Positions 34,913 through 46,101 of a stretch of 64,000 bases of DNA are shown piece after piece. Each line of letters starts with the position of its first letter. The first letter of the stretch is position 1. The notes under the pieces were generated by a model. It was not told where the DNA came from and did not search any database. It saw nothing but the letters and a program-made list of their open reading frames with translations. This DNA is from Hippopus hippopus (taxonomy: Eukaryota; Mollusca; Bivalvia; Cardiida; Cardiidae). Position numbers and translations under genes: made by a program. The stretch covers positions 51,685,619 to 51,749,618 of the forward strand of contig OX328102.1 in NCBI GenBank assembly GCA_946811185.2, in the 5' to 3' direction.

Positions 34913-35790
34913 TATTCCGGACAAGCACTAAATGCTGTAAAAATGACGATGAAAGGGAAATAACTCAAAGACAGCACGAGGTAGGGTTACAATTCTTGCG
35001 CACTGCACTTCCAAATATTGCAACAAATAAGCATACCATATTTCACGTCATTTCTACTTAAGATGACAAAGTTATTCTCCGGACAAGTCAAGAAATGCTA
35101 TAAAAATGAACATCAAAGGGGGAATAACTCAAAATTCGTGTTAGAAAGTGTTATGACTGCACTCCGTAATTTTTCAACAATCATGCATACCAAATTTGAA
35201 GATGTTTAGACTAGAGATGGCAAAGTTATATTCCTGACAAGCAGAAAATGCTGTAAAAATGACGATCAAAGGGATAAAACTCAAAGACAGCATCAGGTAG
35301 AGTTATGGCTCTTTCGCACTGCACTCCGTATTATTGCAACAAACACAAATGCAGAGTTTCAAGTTCAATCGGACTGGAGATGATAAAGTTAAGCTCCGGA
35401 CAAAGAGCTGGACTGTAAAAATGAAGATGAAAGTCGAATTACTCACAATCCGAGCTAGGTAGAGTTATTGTTCTTGCGCACTGTACTCCGTAATATGGCA
35501 ATAAAAATGCATACCAATTTTGAAGTGGTTCTGACTTAAGATGACAAAGTTATATTCCGGAGAAGCACTAAATGCTGTAAAAATGACGATGAAAGGGAAA
35601 TAACTCAAAGATAGCACAAGGTAGGGTTACAATTTTTGCGCACTGCACTTCCAAATATTGCAACAAATAAGCATACCATATTTAAAGTCATTCCTACTTA
35701 AGATGACAAAGTTATGCTCCGGACAAGGAATAAATCCCATAAAAATTAAGATCAAAGGGGGAATAATTCAAAATTCGAGCTAGGACGTGT
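34913..35790 (+). repeat. Family-2 tandem array ending at a MITE
   Basis: About 5-6 units in plus phase. The array stops in a degraded B/C unit where a MITE is inserted and polarity turns. Confidence 0.8.
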
Positions 35791-35792
35791 TA

Positions 35793-36195
35793 TTAGACCA
35801 TGAGCCAGCAGGGTGTTTGCTCCCCCCCCCCGGGGGAATTTTCGGGACTATGTTTTTGTTTAAATACTGCTGTCAGTGCTTTGATTTGCATCAAATTCCT
35901 TTTATTTTTTTAGAAACGCAAAGAATTATCTAAATATAAGCTTATTACATTACCTGAGATCATTTAGAACTTTCAAAGGGTATAAAATTTCCAACAAATT
36001 GGCAATAGAGGATCAACTTCTAAGGTTAGGGTTAGAGGTGCACTTGATGAACTTTGACCTCTATAACTTCCAAAAGCGCCACTTGCCAGGTGGCAGACTT
36101 TAGGACTGTGCTCAGGAGACATTGGGGCTCAAGAAAAAAATAGTCCGGAAAATTCCCCCATGGGGTAGCAAACACCCTGCTGGCTCATAGTCTAA
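35793..36195. mobile_element. MITE with ~60 bp terminal inverted repeats and TA target
   Basis: The left end TTAGACCATGAGCCAGCAGG and right end CCTGCTGGCTCATAGTCTAA pair over about 60 bases, through the C/G-rich GGGGGAATTTTC segment. Directly flanking bases are TA on both sides (35,791-35,792 and 36,196-36,197), which fits a Tc1/mariner-type MITE. The interior is non-coding. Confidence 0.75.
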
Positions 36196-36197
36196 TA

Positions 36198-37120
36198 AAC
36201 CCTAGGAAGAATTTTGAGTTATTATCCCTTTGATCTTAATTTTATACCATTTCTTGCTTGTCCGGAGAATAACTTTGTCATCTTAAGTAGGAATGACTTG
36301 AAATATGGTATGCTTATTTGTTGCAATATTTGCAAGAGCATTGCGCAAGAATTGTAACTCTACCTAGTGCGGAATTTGAGTATTTCCACTTTGATCTTCA
36401 TTTTTACAGTCCAGTTCTTTGTCGGGAGCTTAATTTTGTCATCTCCTGTCCGCCTTGAAACTTGGCATTTGTGTTTGTTGCAATAATACGGAGTGCAGTG
36501 CGAAAGAGCCATAACTCTACCACATGCTGTCTTTGAGTTATTTCCCTTTGATCGTCATTTTTACAACATTTTCTGCTTGTCCGGAATATAACTTTGCGAT
36601 CTCTAGTCTGAACATCTTCAAATTTGGTATGCATGATTGTTGAAAAATTACTGAGTGCAGTGCGAAAGAACCATAAATCTACCTCATGCTGTCTTTGAGT
36701 TATTTCCCTTTGATCGTCATTTTTACAGCATTTTCTGCTTCTCCGGAATATAACTTTGCCATCTTCTGGTCTGAACATCTTCAAATTCGGTATGCATGTT
36801 TGTTGAAAAATTACGGAGTGGAGTGCACAAGAATCATAACTCTTCCTGGCAAGAATTTAGAGTTATTCCCTCTTTGATCTTAATTTTTACAGCTTTTCTT
36901 GCTTGTCCGGAGCATAACTTTGTCATCTTAAGTAGAAATGACTTGAAATATGGTATGCTTATTTGTTGCAATATTTGGAAGTGCAGTGTGCAAGAATTAT
37001 TACTCTACCTCGTGCTGTCTTTGAGTTATTTCCCTTTGATCGACATTTTTACAGCATTTAGTGCTTGTCTGGAATATAACTTTGTCATCTCAAGTCAGAA
37101 CGACTTCAAACTTGGTATGC
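36198..37120 (-). repeat. Family-2 tandem array, minus phase
   Basis: The same unit types read on the opposite strand, so this stretch and 34,913-35,790 form arms of a large imperfect palindrome with the MITE at its centre. A 126-codon minus-strand frame here (36,404-36,784) is repeat-derived. Confidence 0.8.
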
Positions 37121-37380
37121 ATGACCTGAAATGACAAAGTTATATTCCGTACAAGCACTAAATGCTGTAAAAATGATCAAAGGGAAATAACTCAAAGACA
37201 GCACGATGTAGAGTTACAATTCTTGCACAAATGCCAAGGTTCAAGTCAATCGGTTTGGAATTGATAAAGTTATGCTCCAGACAAAGAACTGGACGGTTCC
37301 CACCCGCCCGCCTGCACGCCAGGACCCCATTACGGCATGGGTGATCCCATAATACGTCCCGTCTTCGACGGGCGTATAAA
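37121..37380 (+). repeat. Family-2 units (plus) with terminal hairpin
   Basis: Polarity returns to plus within about 20 bases. One and a half units, then a GC-rich tract and the hairpin ATACGTCCCG / CGGGCGTAT at 37,352-37,377. Confidence 0.8.
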
Positions 37381-39870
37381 AAAAGTAGCCATTTGAAGTT
37401 GAAAATTTCCATTTCTTGTTTACGCAATAAAGTCTGCATTTGTAGTCAGATTTTCATGAAACTTGAATAGTTGCTTTGTATCATCAACAGCTTGAACCCT
37501 ATTGATTTTGAAAATCTCCTACAAACAGTACGGGAAAAGTAACAATTTCAAATAGCAAATTTCCATTTATTGTTTAGACAATAAAGTCTGCATTTGTGGT
37601 CACATTTTCATGAAACTTCCACAGTTCCTTTGTATGATCAACAGCTTGAACCTTATTGATTTTGAAAAAGAAATGAAAAACAGTATTGGAAAAGTGGCCA
37701 TTTGAAAATGAAAATTTCCATTTCTTCTTAAGTCTCTTAAAGTCTGCATTAGTGGTCAGATTTTAAGGAAACTTGCACAGTTGCTTTGTATCATCAGCAG
37801 CTTCTATCATCAACAGCTAGAGCCCTGTTGATGTTTAAAAACATCCAACAAACAGTACGGGAAAAGTAGCCATTTGAATTTGTAAATTTCCATTTCTTGT
37901 TTATGCAATAAAGTCTGCATTTGTGGTCAGATTTTCATGAAACTTGTATAGTTGCTATGTATCATCAACAGCTTGTATCATGAACAGCTTGAACCCCATT
38001 GATTTTCAAAAACATCCAACGAATAGTACGGTGAAAAGGAGCCATTTGAAGTTGCAAATTTCCATTTCTTGTTTACGCAATAAAGTCTGCATTTGTAGTC
38101 GGATTTTCATGAATCTTGCGCAATTGCTTTGTATCATCAACAGCTTGTGAATGCTATTAATTTTCAAATAAATCTAACAAACAATACTCGAAAAGTAGCC
38201 ATTTCAATTTTCAAATTTCCATATCTTGTTTACGCAACAAAGTCTGCATTTGTAGTCATATTTTCATGAAACTTCTATAGTTGCTTTGTAATATCAACAG
38301 AACCCTATTGATTAAAACAAACCACAGACAAATAGTACGTGAAAAGTAGCCATTTGAAGTTCCATTTCTAGTTTACGCAATAAAATCTGGATTTGTAATC
38401 AGATTTTCATCCGACCTACACAGTTGCTTTGTATCAGCAGCAGCTTAAACACTATTGATTTTGAAATAAATCTAACTTACAATATCGGAAAAGTAGCCAT
38501 TTTAAGTTGCAAATTTCCATTTTTTGTTTACGCAATAAAGTCTGCATTTGTAGTCAGATTTTCATGAAACTTGCACAGTTGCTTTGTATCATCAACAGCT
38601 TGAATGCTACTAATTTTCAACAAAATCCTCTGAAAACGGTAGGGGAGAAGTTACCATTTGAATTTGGAAATTTCCATTTTTTGTTTTCTACATTTCCTCT
38701 CTGCATTTGTATTCAGATTTTTATGAATTTTGTATAGTTGCTTTGTATCATCAACACCTTGAACGCTATTGATTGAGAAAAAAAAAATCAACAAACAATA
38801 CAGGAAAAGTAGCCATTTGAAGTTCCAAATTTCCATTTCTTGTCTGCATTTGTATTAATATTAGCTTAATCCCTATTGATTTTGAAAAAAAGAAATCCAA
38901 CAAACAGTACGGTAAAAGTAGTCATTTGAAGTTGAAAATAGCCAATTCTTGTTTACGCAATAAAGTCTGCATTTATGGTCAGATTTTCATTGAACTTGCA
39001 AAGTTGCTTTGTATCATCAACAGATTGAACCCTATTGATTTAAAAAAAAACACACACACACACACACAAACAAATACTACGGGAAAAGTAGCCATGTGAA
39101 ATTTCAAATTTACATTTCTTGTTTACGCAATAAAATCTGCATTTGTAGTCAGATTTTCATGAGATTTATATAGTTGCTTTTTATCATCAACAGCATAATC
39201 CGTAATGATTTTGAAAAAAATCCTACAAAGAGTACAGGAAAAGTAGCCATTTGAAGTTGCAAATTTCCATTTCTTACTATCACAATAAAGTCTGCATTTA
39301 TGGTCAGATTTTCGTGAAACTTCCACAGCTGCTTTGTATAATCAAGAGCTTCAACGCTATTGATTTTAAAGAAAAAAACGTCCAACAATCAGTATTCCAA
39401 AAGGAGCCATTTGAAGAATTACCATTTCTTGTTTACACAATAAAGTATGCATTTGTGGACAGATTTTCATGAAGCTTGCACAGTTGCTTTGTATGATCAA
39501 CAGCTTAAACCTTATTGATTTTGAAAAAGAAATAAAAACAGTATTGGACAAAATAGCCGTTGGAAAGTGAAAAATTCCATTGCTTGTTTAGTCTGCATTT
39601 GTGGTCAGATTTTCAGGAAACTTACACAGTTGCTTTGTATTATCAACAGCTTGAACGCTATTGACTTTGAAAAACATCCAACGAACAGTACGGGAAAAGA
39701 AGCCATTTGATATTGCAAATGTCCATTTCTTGTTTATGCAATACAGTCTGCATTTGTAGTCAGATTTTTATGAAACTTGAACGGTTGCTTTGTATCATCA
39801 ACAGCTTGAACCCTATTGCTTTTGAAAAACATCAAACGAATACTATTGGAATTTGAAAGTGAAAATTTCC
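37381..39870 (+). repeat. Family-1 tandem array, ~16 units, last large array
   Basis: Plus phase, more degenerate than the earlier arrays, with shortened units and CA tracts (39,049-39,068). The last recognisable unit piece is near 39,850-39,905. Confidence 0.85.
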
Positions 39871-41038
39871 ATCTATTGTTTACGCAATTTCGTCTGCATT
39901 TCGTGGGCCTGATGCAGAAAGTAGTCAAGTGACATTTTTGTAAAATTGAGTTAAATGCATTTTCTAACTTATTATAATGACTACTATATGCCTGCAAAAG
40001 AACAACTCCAAAGGAGGATAAATAACAAAATTATTGACCAACGTCTAAAGGATACAAGTGATTTTTATCCAAATATCACATGCAAAAAGGAGTCAAGTGC
40101 CTTACTAGTTATGCAGAAGGGGATCAAGTGACAGATGACTCCATTCTGCACAACCTTATACCTGTAGTCTGACCAATCTTTCATATTACATAAAGGGTCC
40201 AAGTGAAGCACTACAATACTAGATATATGAAATATGATCAGGAACATGAAGATAATTCCTACTTGGTATTTATTTTATCATTACTTAGACTTTGTTTACA
40301 CCACCACTTCCAAATTATTTCACTTTCTCTCTGATAAGGATCTCATTTTGATCTCATTTTAGGGAAGACTGTATTCCTATTAATTTTTCTTCCTAGCCTC
40401 TAGAGCAAGGGCTATTAATTACAGATTGAGATGTTTCTGGAAACAGTGTAGATCAAAATCAGACTACAAGTACCTCTTTGTGATCTTGGATCTATAGTGT
40501 CTGCTTTTCAATGAGCTATACACATGCATGTATGAAATTACGGTAAACGCTTTTTCTGTCCCTAATAAATAATCTTGATTTATTTACTATTTTAGGGTGA
40601 CGGTACACTTACAACTAAGCCGTAACACTTGGAACACTGAATGAGTATTGTGATAGATTATATCTTTTTTTGTTGACACCAAACCCTCTGCAGTATTTTT
40701 TTAAATGCTGAAAATCAAGGGGAAAAATGAGTACAGATAAGATCATTTCCTAATATTATTCAAATGGTAAAGTAAAGTATGTTCCTATAGGTTCAATCTG
40801 AATAATTAAGTACATATTATTCTTAATTTTAAAAAATAACTACGTGTTTAAAAAAAAAAAAAAAGAACTACATGCCAATAATGATGAGTGGTCTAATTAT
40901 GGACCATTTGCCGAGAAATATGCACAGTTCTTAATAATACATGCAACGTAGCTGCGTGCGGTGTTTATTGGTGCTTGTAAATTATTAAAAGCATAACAAT
41001 TATAAAACTTATAATAGCCTGGTTTTCCAACATTGCAG
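39871..41038. other. Non-coding DNA with a degenerate short repeat
   Basis: No gene recognised. Variants of GCAGAAAGGAGTCAAGTGAC recur at about 39,910, 40,082, 40,112 and 40,195. A degraded copy of the dispersed hairpin repeat lies near 40,450-40,510. Confidence 0.5.
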
Positions 41039-41134
41039 ATTAAACGTAATTGGTATGCAAAGTGTCTTAAAGACGGACTTGACGAGTTATTGAGAAAAAA
41101 GCCTCTTGCAAAAGGATACGAGAAGGCAAAATGA
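41039..41134 (+). CDS. Possible orphan terminal exon
   Basis: A pyrimidine-containing stretch and acceptor-like ...TTTTCCAACATTGCAG are followed by 31 open codons and a TGA. The peptide is charged and protein-like (KRNWYAKCLKDGLDELL, then KKPLAKGYEKAK). The in-frame codons upstream of the AG hit a stop after about seven codons, as expected for an intron. I do not recognise the family and found no partner exon in the window. It could be the last exon of a gene extending left, a pseudogene piece, or chance. Confidence 0.25.
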   Translation: MKRNWYAKCLKDGLDELLRKKPLAKGYEKAK

Positions 41135-41145
41135 ATGAATTTATT

Positions 41146-41245
41146 AAAAGTCACATGTAGTAGGAACCAGTTTTTTTGCCAGTTTTGAATTATGCCATGA
41201 TAATTATTGTAAATGCAAAACACGAAGGCACATGATTTCTCGACA
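41146..41245 (+). repeat. Perfect 100 bp inverted repeat, left arm
   Basis: Exact reverse complement of 41,797-41,896 over 100 bases by eye, with a 551-base loop. It begins 12 bases after the candidate exon's stop codon. Confidence 0.9.
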
Positions 41246-41796
41246 AATAGAAGCACCACCATGTCCTGTGTGCAGGATAACTCAAAAAAGGTATGATTCT
41301 TTAACAAATGGATTCCTGACTATTTTATAGGATAATGGCGTACTATACCAATGAACTTGTACATTAAGTCTTTCTCACAAAACAGTGGCAGTCTCTTTGT
41401 TGCAAAGCGCAATACATGAGTGTGTGGGATGCAGACCAAAGCCTCATAGGAAAAAACCGCATAGGGTAATATCCAACAGACAAAAGCTCTATGTACTTTA
41501 AAGAGAAATACTGACAAAAACCCAATGATATAAATTTATGTGTATCTTTTTTATTTTTTGGCTTTTCACTGTATGTTTTTGAAAAAGAGAGTTTGCTGAT
41601 TAAATATCGAGGATTAAATTAGCAATCCTATCAAGGATCACAGAATGACACCGAAGATAAAATGGCAGTCTGATTTGCATGTATTTTTTTTTTTTTTTTT
41701 TTTACCTCTGATTAACCTATTGTATATTTGAAAGCATCATCATAAAATAGAAATGATCAATAGTAAAATCAAGTTCATCCTGTTATCAAACAATCC

Positions 41797-41896
41797 TGTC
41801 GAGAAATCATGTGCCTTCGTGTTTTGCATTTACAATAATTATCATGGCATAATTCAAAACTGGCAAAAAAACTGGTTCCTACTACATGTGACTTTT
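41797..41896 (-). repeat. Perfect 100 bp inverted repeat, right arm
   Basis: Partner of 41,146-41,245. A 32-residue peptide reads identically from this strand and from the minus strand of the left arm, but it is a by-product of the repeat. Confidence 0.9.
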
Positions 41897-43859
41897 GAAA
41901 ACATGAATTATCAAGAGTCACTGCTTATCCAATGTGCACATGTAATTTCCAATAATTATCATTCATATCTTGGGTTGTATAAATAAACAAGGAGAGTACA
42001 AGAAACAATATATCAGCTCAAGCACCACAATGTTTCCCTGTGGAGCCCTAGAACATAGGAAATTGATCACTAAAACCAAAGATAGTTTGCAAATCTAAGG
42101 ATATGAGGTAATTGCTCGTGATGTATTACTTTATTAGATAACATTGGACTTTTGTTTCATTGGGCAATCGTCCTTGGGGCTTTTATCCTATGGGGCTTTT
42201 GTGCTCTGGGGCTTTTGTCCTACACCCAAGTGTGTACATCTAATGTGATCTTGTGCTCATAAAGCTATGTTAGCAAGCAGAAATATCACTTACGTTATTT
42301 CAGTGGCCTAGTTTGCCAGTCATGTTTTGAATTATTTTGAAATGTATAAAAAGAAAAAGGCAAGAGAAAAATCCTAAGACTCTCAATGCTTTATTACATT
42401 TGAACTGAAGGTTCACTCAAAAGTCCTATCAGACTGGAAAGAAAGAGAACTTTGCAATTATTTCTCACATTGATGATTTTTAAGTTTTGAAGCTATGCAC
42501 TGGAAGTGCAACCAATGGAATCGAAATAAACTGGATACCTGTAAGGTGGATATAACAGAGAGTCTTAGTGTGCAAAATTCTCATTTGATCAAATTACATA
42601 ATAATTCATTTTGCAAACTTCAAGAATCTTCATTTGTACAGCAGACCAGCAAAAACGAATAGTGAAATGTTTTTCTTCTTTATTCTGAATCTGAATGTCT
42701 GTATTTCTCGGAAAAAAGAAAATTTGATTTATCATTAAATGCAAGAGGCACGACAGCAGTTCAATCATTGCAACAACTGATCTTTTGTGAGTCACTAGGT
42801 AGCTCATATAAATAAAGGGCTACTAATAAAGGGGTTGCAAAGCAGATACTAAGCATGGCCAAGCTCTTTTCAAAGATCAGTGACAGTTATTGCCTCCGGA
42901 TCAATTTTTCTTGCACCACTGAACACTGCTTTGACAATGTTCATAAGAAGTAGCAGCAAGTGGCTTGGAAAGAGTATAGTGTGAAGGGAACTCCAGAAAA
43001 TGCATGAGCAGGTGCACTATCTGATGCTACATGACTGAAAAAATGTTGGAAACAACTTTAAACAGAAAAAAAAATGTATATTCCTACCAAACAAAATAAT
43101 GAAAGGTAGCGATACCTGATAAAATTTTCTTTGAAAATTCGGGTTTTGATTTGATTGATTTTTGAGTGTAATCTGAAACTTTTACATGTTGTTTAATATG
43201 AACATCTTTTTGAAAAGAGATGTACATATTAGCATTTTTTGCTCATTTGGTACTCATTTCTTATCATATGCCATGCATTTGACACCTTTGTGCAGAACAA
43301 AAAAGAGCGAAAGCAGTTTGTGCAGAAAGGAGTCATGTGCAAAAATCATCAAGATACAAAAAACGTAACAAGTTGAATTAAAAATAGTTATGTACTGATA
43401 ATCCTAATATATATACTTATCTTCAGCATCAAAAAGTTTTGAGCTACAGGAGCTTTCTGATTTATAGTAATTTGTCAAACCTTTAACTTCGTTTTTCTAT
43501 AACACCATGAACCCTACATAATAAGAGAGTTTTGAAACCACTGTCTTATGGGCCATGTCATGGGCAAATCTCTCCTACCGTTAATTCATGAAGAAGAATA
43601 TGGAATGTTACATAATATACCGTACTAATGACTATGTCATTACATGTTGAAAAACAAAAAAAAAAAAAAAAACATGTGCACAGAGAAACATCAATCATAT
43701 CGAAGAATAATACTGAAGAATAATGGAATAATACTCAAATAGAATTAATACTGATAGAAAAAGTTTTCTTTTTAGAATGAACTTGTTAAAGATAATTTAG
43801 GGCCTACAATAGGTTTCTTAGCGATAAGGTCTTTTTTTACAAATATTGCTAACTTTATT
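41897..43859. other. Intergenic DNA with a short GGGGCTTTTG repeat
   Basis: No gene recognised. Three copies of GGGGCTTTTRTCCT-like sequence lie in tandem at 42,175-42,228. A-runs occur near 43,060 and 43,653. The short open frames here lack recognisable domains. Confidence 0.5.
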
Positions 43860-44735
43860 TCATTGTGGTTTTCTGATGACATGAAAGAAGAAAATTTTAT
43901 AAAACTTGTTTTTTTTTGTGTAGTATTTCTTTATATATGTATTTCTCAACAACGTGTACAACGGGCAGATTAAAATAAAATGGTACCCATCCTCAATATC
44001 ATTGGTATTACATTTCAAACAATACCTTTCACTTCTTATAATTTTAACCCTCTGTAACAAGATGGATATCTTGTTTACTATCCTTTCTCTCATTTCAACA
44101 TGCCACGGCTGTATATGTTACAGAGTACATACCTGAATCAGCATTATCAGCTAGGTAACATGTAGTAGAAGTATTTTTAGAACTCTAGATAATGACCACT
44201 GCTTCTTAGAAATGACCAGACTGGACTGCAAATATGGATATATCCGGTTGGTTATGTCCATTCTCTTGTATAACTAGAAAACTGAGTATAAATAGAGAGC
44301 CGGACTGCAGATCAAGAGAACGGGTTGGTCAGTTGCTAGAGAAATCTCTCTCTCCGTTTATCACACCTTTATCTTTCGAACCTGGGGCTATGTAACGAAC
44401 TTTCGTGGAACTTTGGTAGAATAAAATCTTAGAAATGTTACTTCTTCTTGCTTTTCGTGACTTTGTTACACCTCCCATATGGTCCTTCTTCTATTTTTAA
44501 ATTATGAGATGACATACGTAATTTTTTAGGTAAAATTTTTAAATACTTTTCAATACCAAAGTCTATTTTGAAATGCTTGTATGAGTATAATAATTCAGTT
44601 TTTTTCATATTTTCATGCCAAGGTTGTTTGAAACAGTCTAAAACACATTGTTCAAAAGTACAGATGAAACTATTTGTATGGAAACTATAAAGGTTAAGCC
44701 AAACATCTGCGAATCCATAATGTTCCAATAAATCT
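43860..44735 (-). pseudogene. LINE C-terminal remnant interrupted by a 320-base insertion
   Basis: On the minus strand, 44,728-44,438 encodes LLEHYGFADVWLN, then QCVLDCFKQPWHENMKKTEL, then SSHNLKIEEGPYG, the usual post-RT region of CR1/L2/I-like LINEs. After an insertion, 44,093-43,860 encodes the terminal finger CLKCNTNDIEDGYHFILIC (C-x2-C-x9-H-x4-C). Removing the insertion and one repeat copy restores the same frame, with one stop at the join. Only the 3' end of the LINE is present. Confidence 0.7.
44122..44441 (+). mobile_element. 320-base insertion in the LINE, flanked by ATGTTAC
   Basis: ATGTTAC occurs at 44,115-44,121 and 44,435-44,441, and the LINE reading frame continues on either side, so this is an insertion with a probable 7 bp target duplication. 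It holds a TATA-like GAGTATAAATAGAG (44,282-44,295) and AATAAA (44,420-44,425), which suggests a solo LTR. It does not begin TG and end CA at the expected places, so the type stays open. Confidence 0.5.
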
Positions 44736-45490
44736 TTTAACGACGTTTCGTCGGGTTGTCAGTGCGCAAGATTTTCGCGCATGTCTCTTCGCTTCTCTGT
44801 TTTCTAGCGCGTCTGATTGTAGTACTATTATTGGACTACTGATTTTTGCTGCAAGATGTGGAGAAAGTAGTAGTAGATACATTTTTTTTAAAGATCAGTT
44901 TATGAAGGTGTAAATCATTCCTAAACAGCGAAAACGGAACATGTACATTTGTCGGACATTACTTATCCGGATAGTTAGTTTAGTGTGGTAAAAAGAGCAA
45001 TTTTGTGGGCTAAGGGTTTTATTGAAACATAGATAGCGTATCATTAATTTGAAATATCTGTTAATTTCCCATCAAAGTCAGAGGATCCATTGTTTCACTA
45101 TGAATTTAAAACACAGAGAACAAGATTTGACTGAAACTACAGATTTTAATCACAAAATTCTTACGTATGCTGCAATAATTGGTTTTTTGTGTAAATTCGA
45201 AAAAAGGGTTATGTTCTTCGTGGGCTCAGAACTTTTTGATTCATCAGGCAACGTCTGATTATCTCTTCGCATATTGAAAGAACATACTTTGAAGTATTTC
45301 TGTGATAAAATTTCACGAAATTCTCTGCGCTAGAAATAACTTTAAATTAGAAAGCCAGTTTGATTTTCCAGATTCGACATCTGCTTTTAACATTGTGTAA
45401 CCTTTTGAAAAAAATAATAGCAAGTTTTTATGCCAAGGATCAAATCATTTTGTAAAATGCCAATAAACACTACCAGATATATATATTTCT
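44736..45490. other. Intergenic DNA, no gene recognised
   Basis: A CG-containing stretch near 44,740-44,810 adjoins the LINE remnant. A 69-codon open frame (45,049-45,258) has no recognisable domain. Confidence 0.5.
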
Positions 45491-46101
45491 TTTCATATAA
45501 AGTGTACGGTTAAATTCAGTAAAATGATGTAATTTTGGGCGTTTGATAATGGAATTGTAGGTTACTTTAGCAACCGGTGATACCAATGCGCGCACTGGTA
45601 ACTTGAAGCATTTTGTTGAATCCGACACATTTTTACAGGATTATTTCGATTTTTCAGATGTATCAGATGAATTTTTCTATAAACATATCGAACTAAAAAA
45701 CTTATCAAATCCCGCTAGACAGATGTAATTATGACCAAAAGACAAATTTAGAATAACAATATATTCATTCTTAACGGCAGATTATTTAAAAAAATAAAAA
45801 ACGCGGGAACTTTACCTTTCGAGATCGCAATACTTTCTACCTATATCAAACCTTACCGAAACCCAAGCAAATCCATAACAAGCTTTCTGGGACAGTACAC
45901 TGAGTAACGATTTCAAAAATAACATCGACATTAATGACTGGAAAATTGTTGTTAAAGAACTAAGATAAGATTTAGAAAAAAAAATCTTAATTGGTATTTC
46001 CTCATTGAGCTACATAGCCTCTATGGGTATTATTAGATTTTATGTCAACAACACCCACGGTTGACAAGGATTCATAATCAAATATGTATCCAGACGTTAT
46101 A

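Noticed and set aside
36404..36784. 126-codon minus-strand open frame as a gene
   Set aside because: Translation of two family-2 units; the same peptide blocks appear in every array.
20593..37380. CRISPR array
   Set aside because: Units are adjacent ~155-162 bp repeats without unique spacers, in eukaryotic DNA.
40897..41307. 136-codon minus-strand open frame as a gene
   Set aside because: No domain, composition like translated AT-rich DNA, and part is duplicated by the 100 bp inverted repeat.
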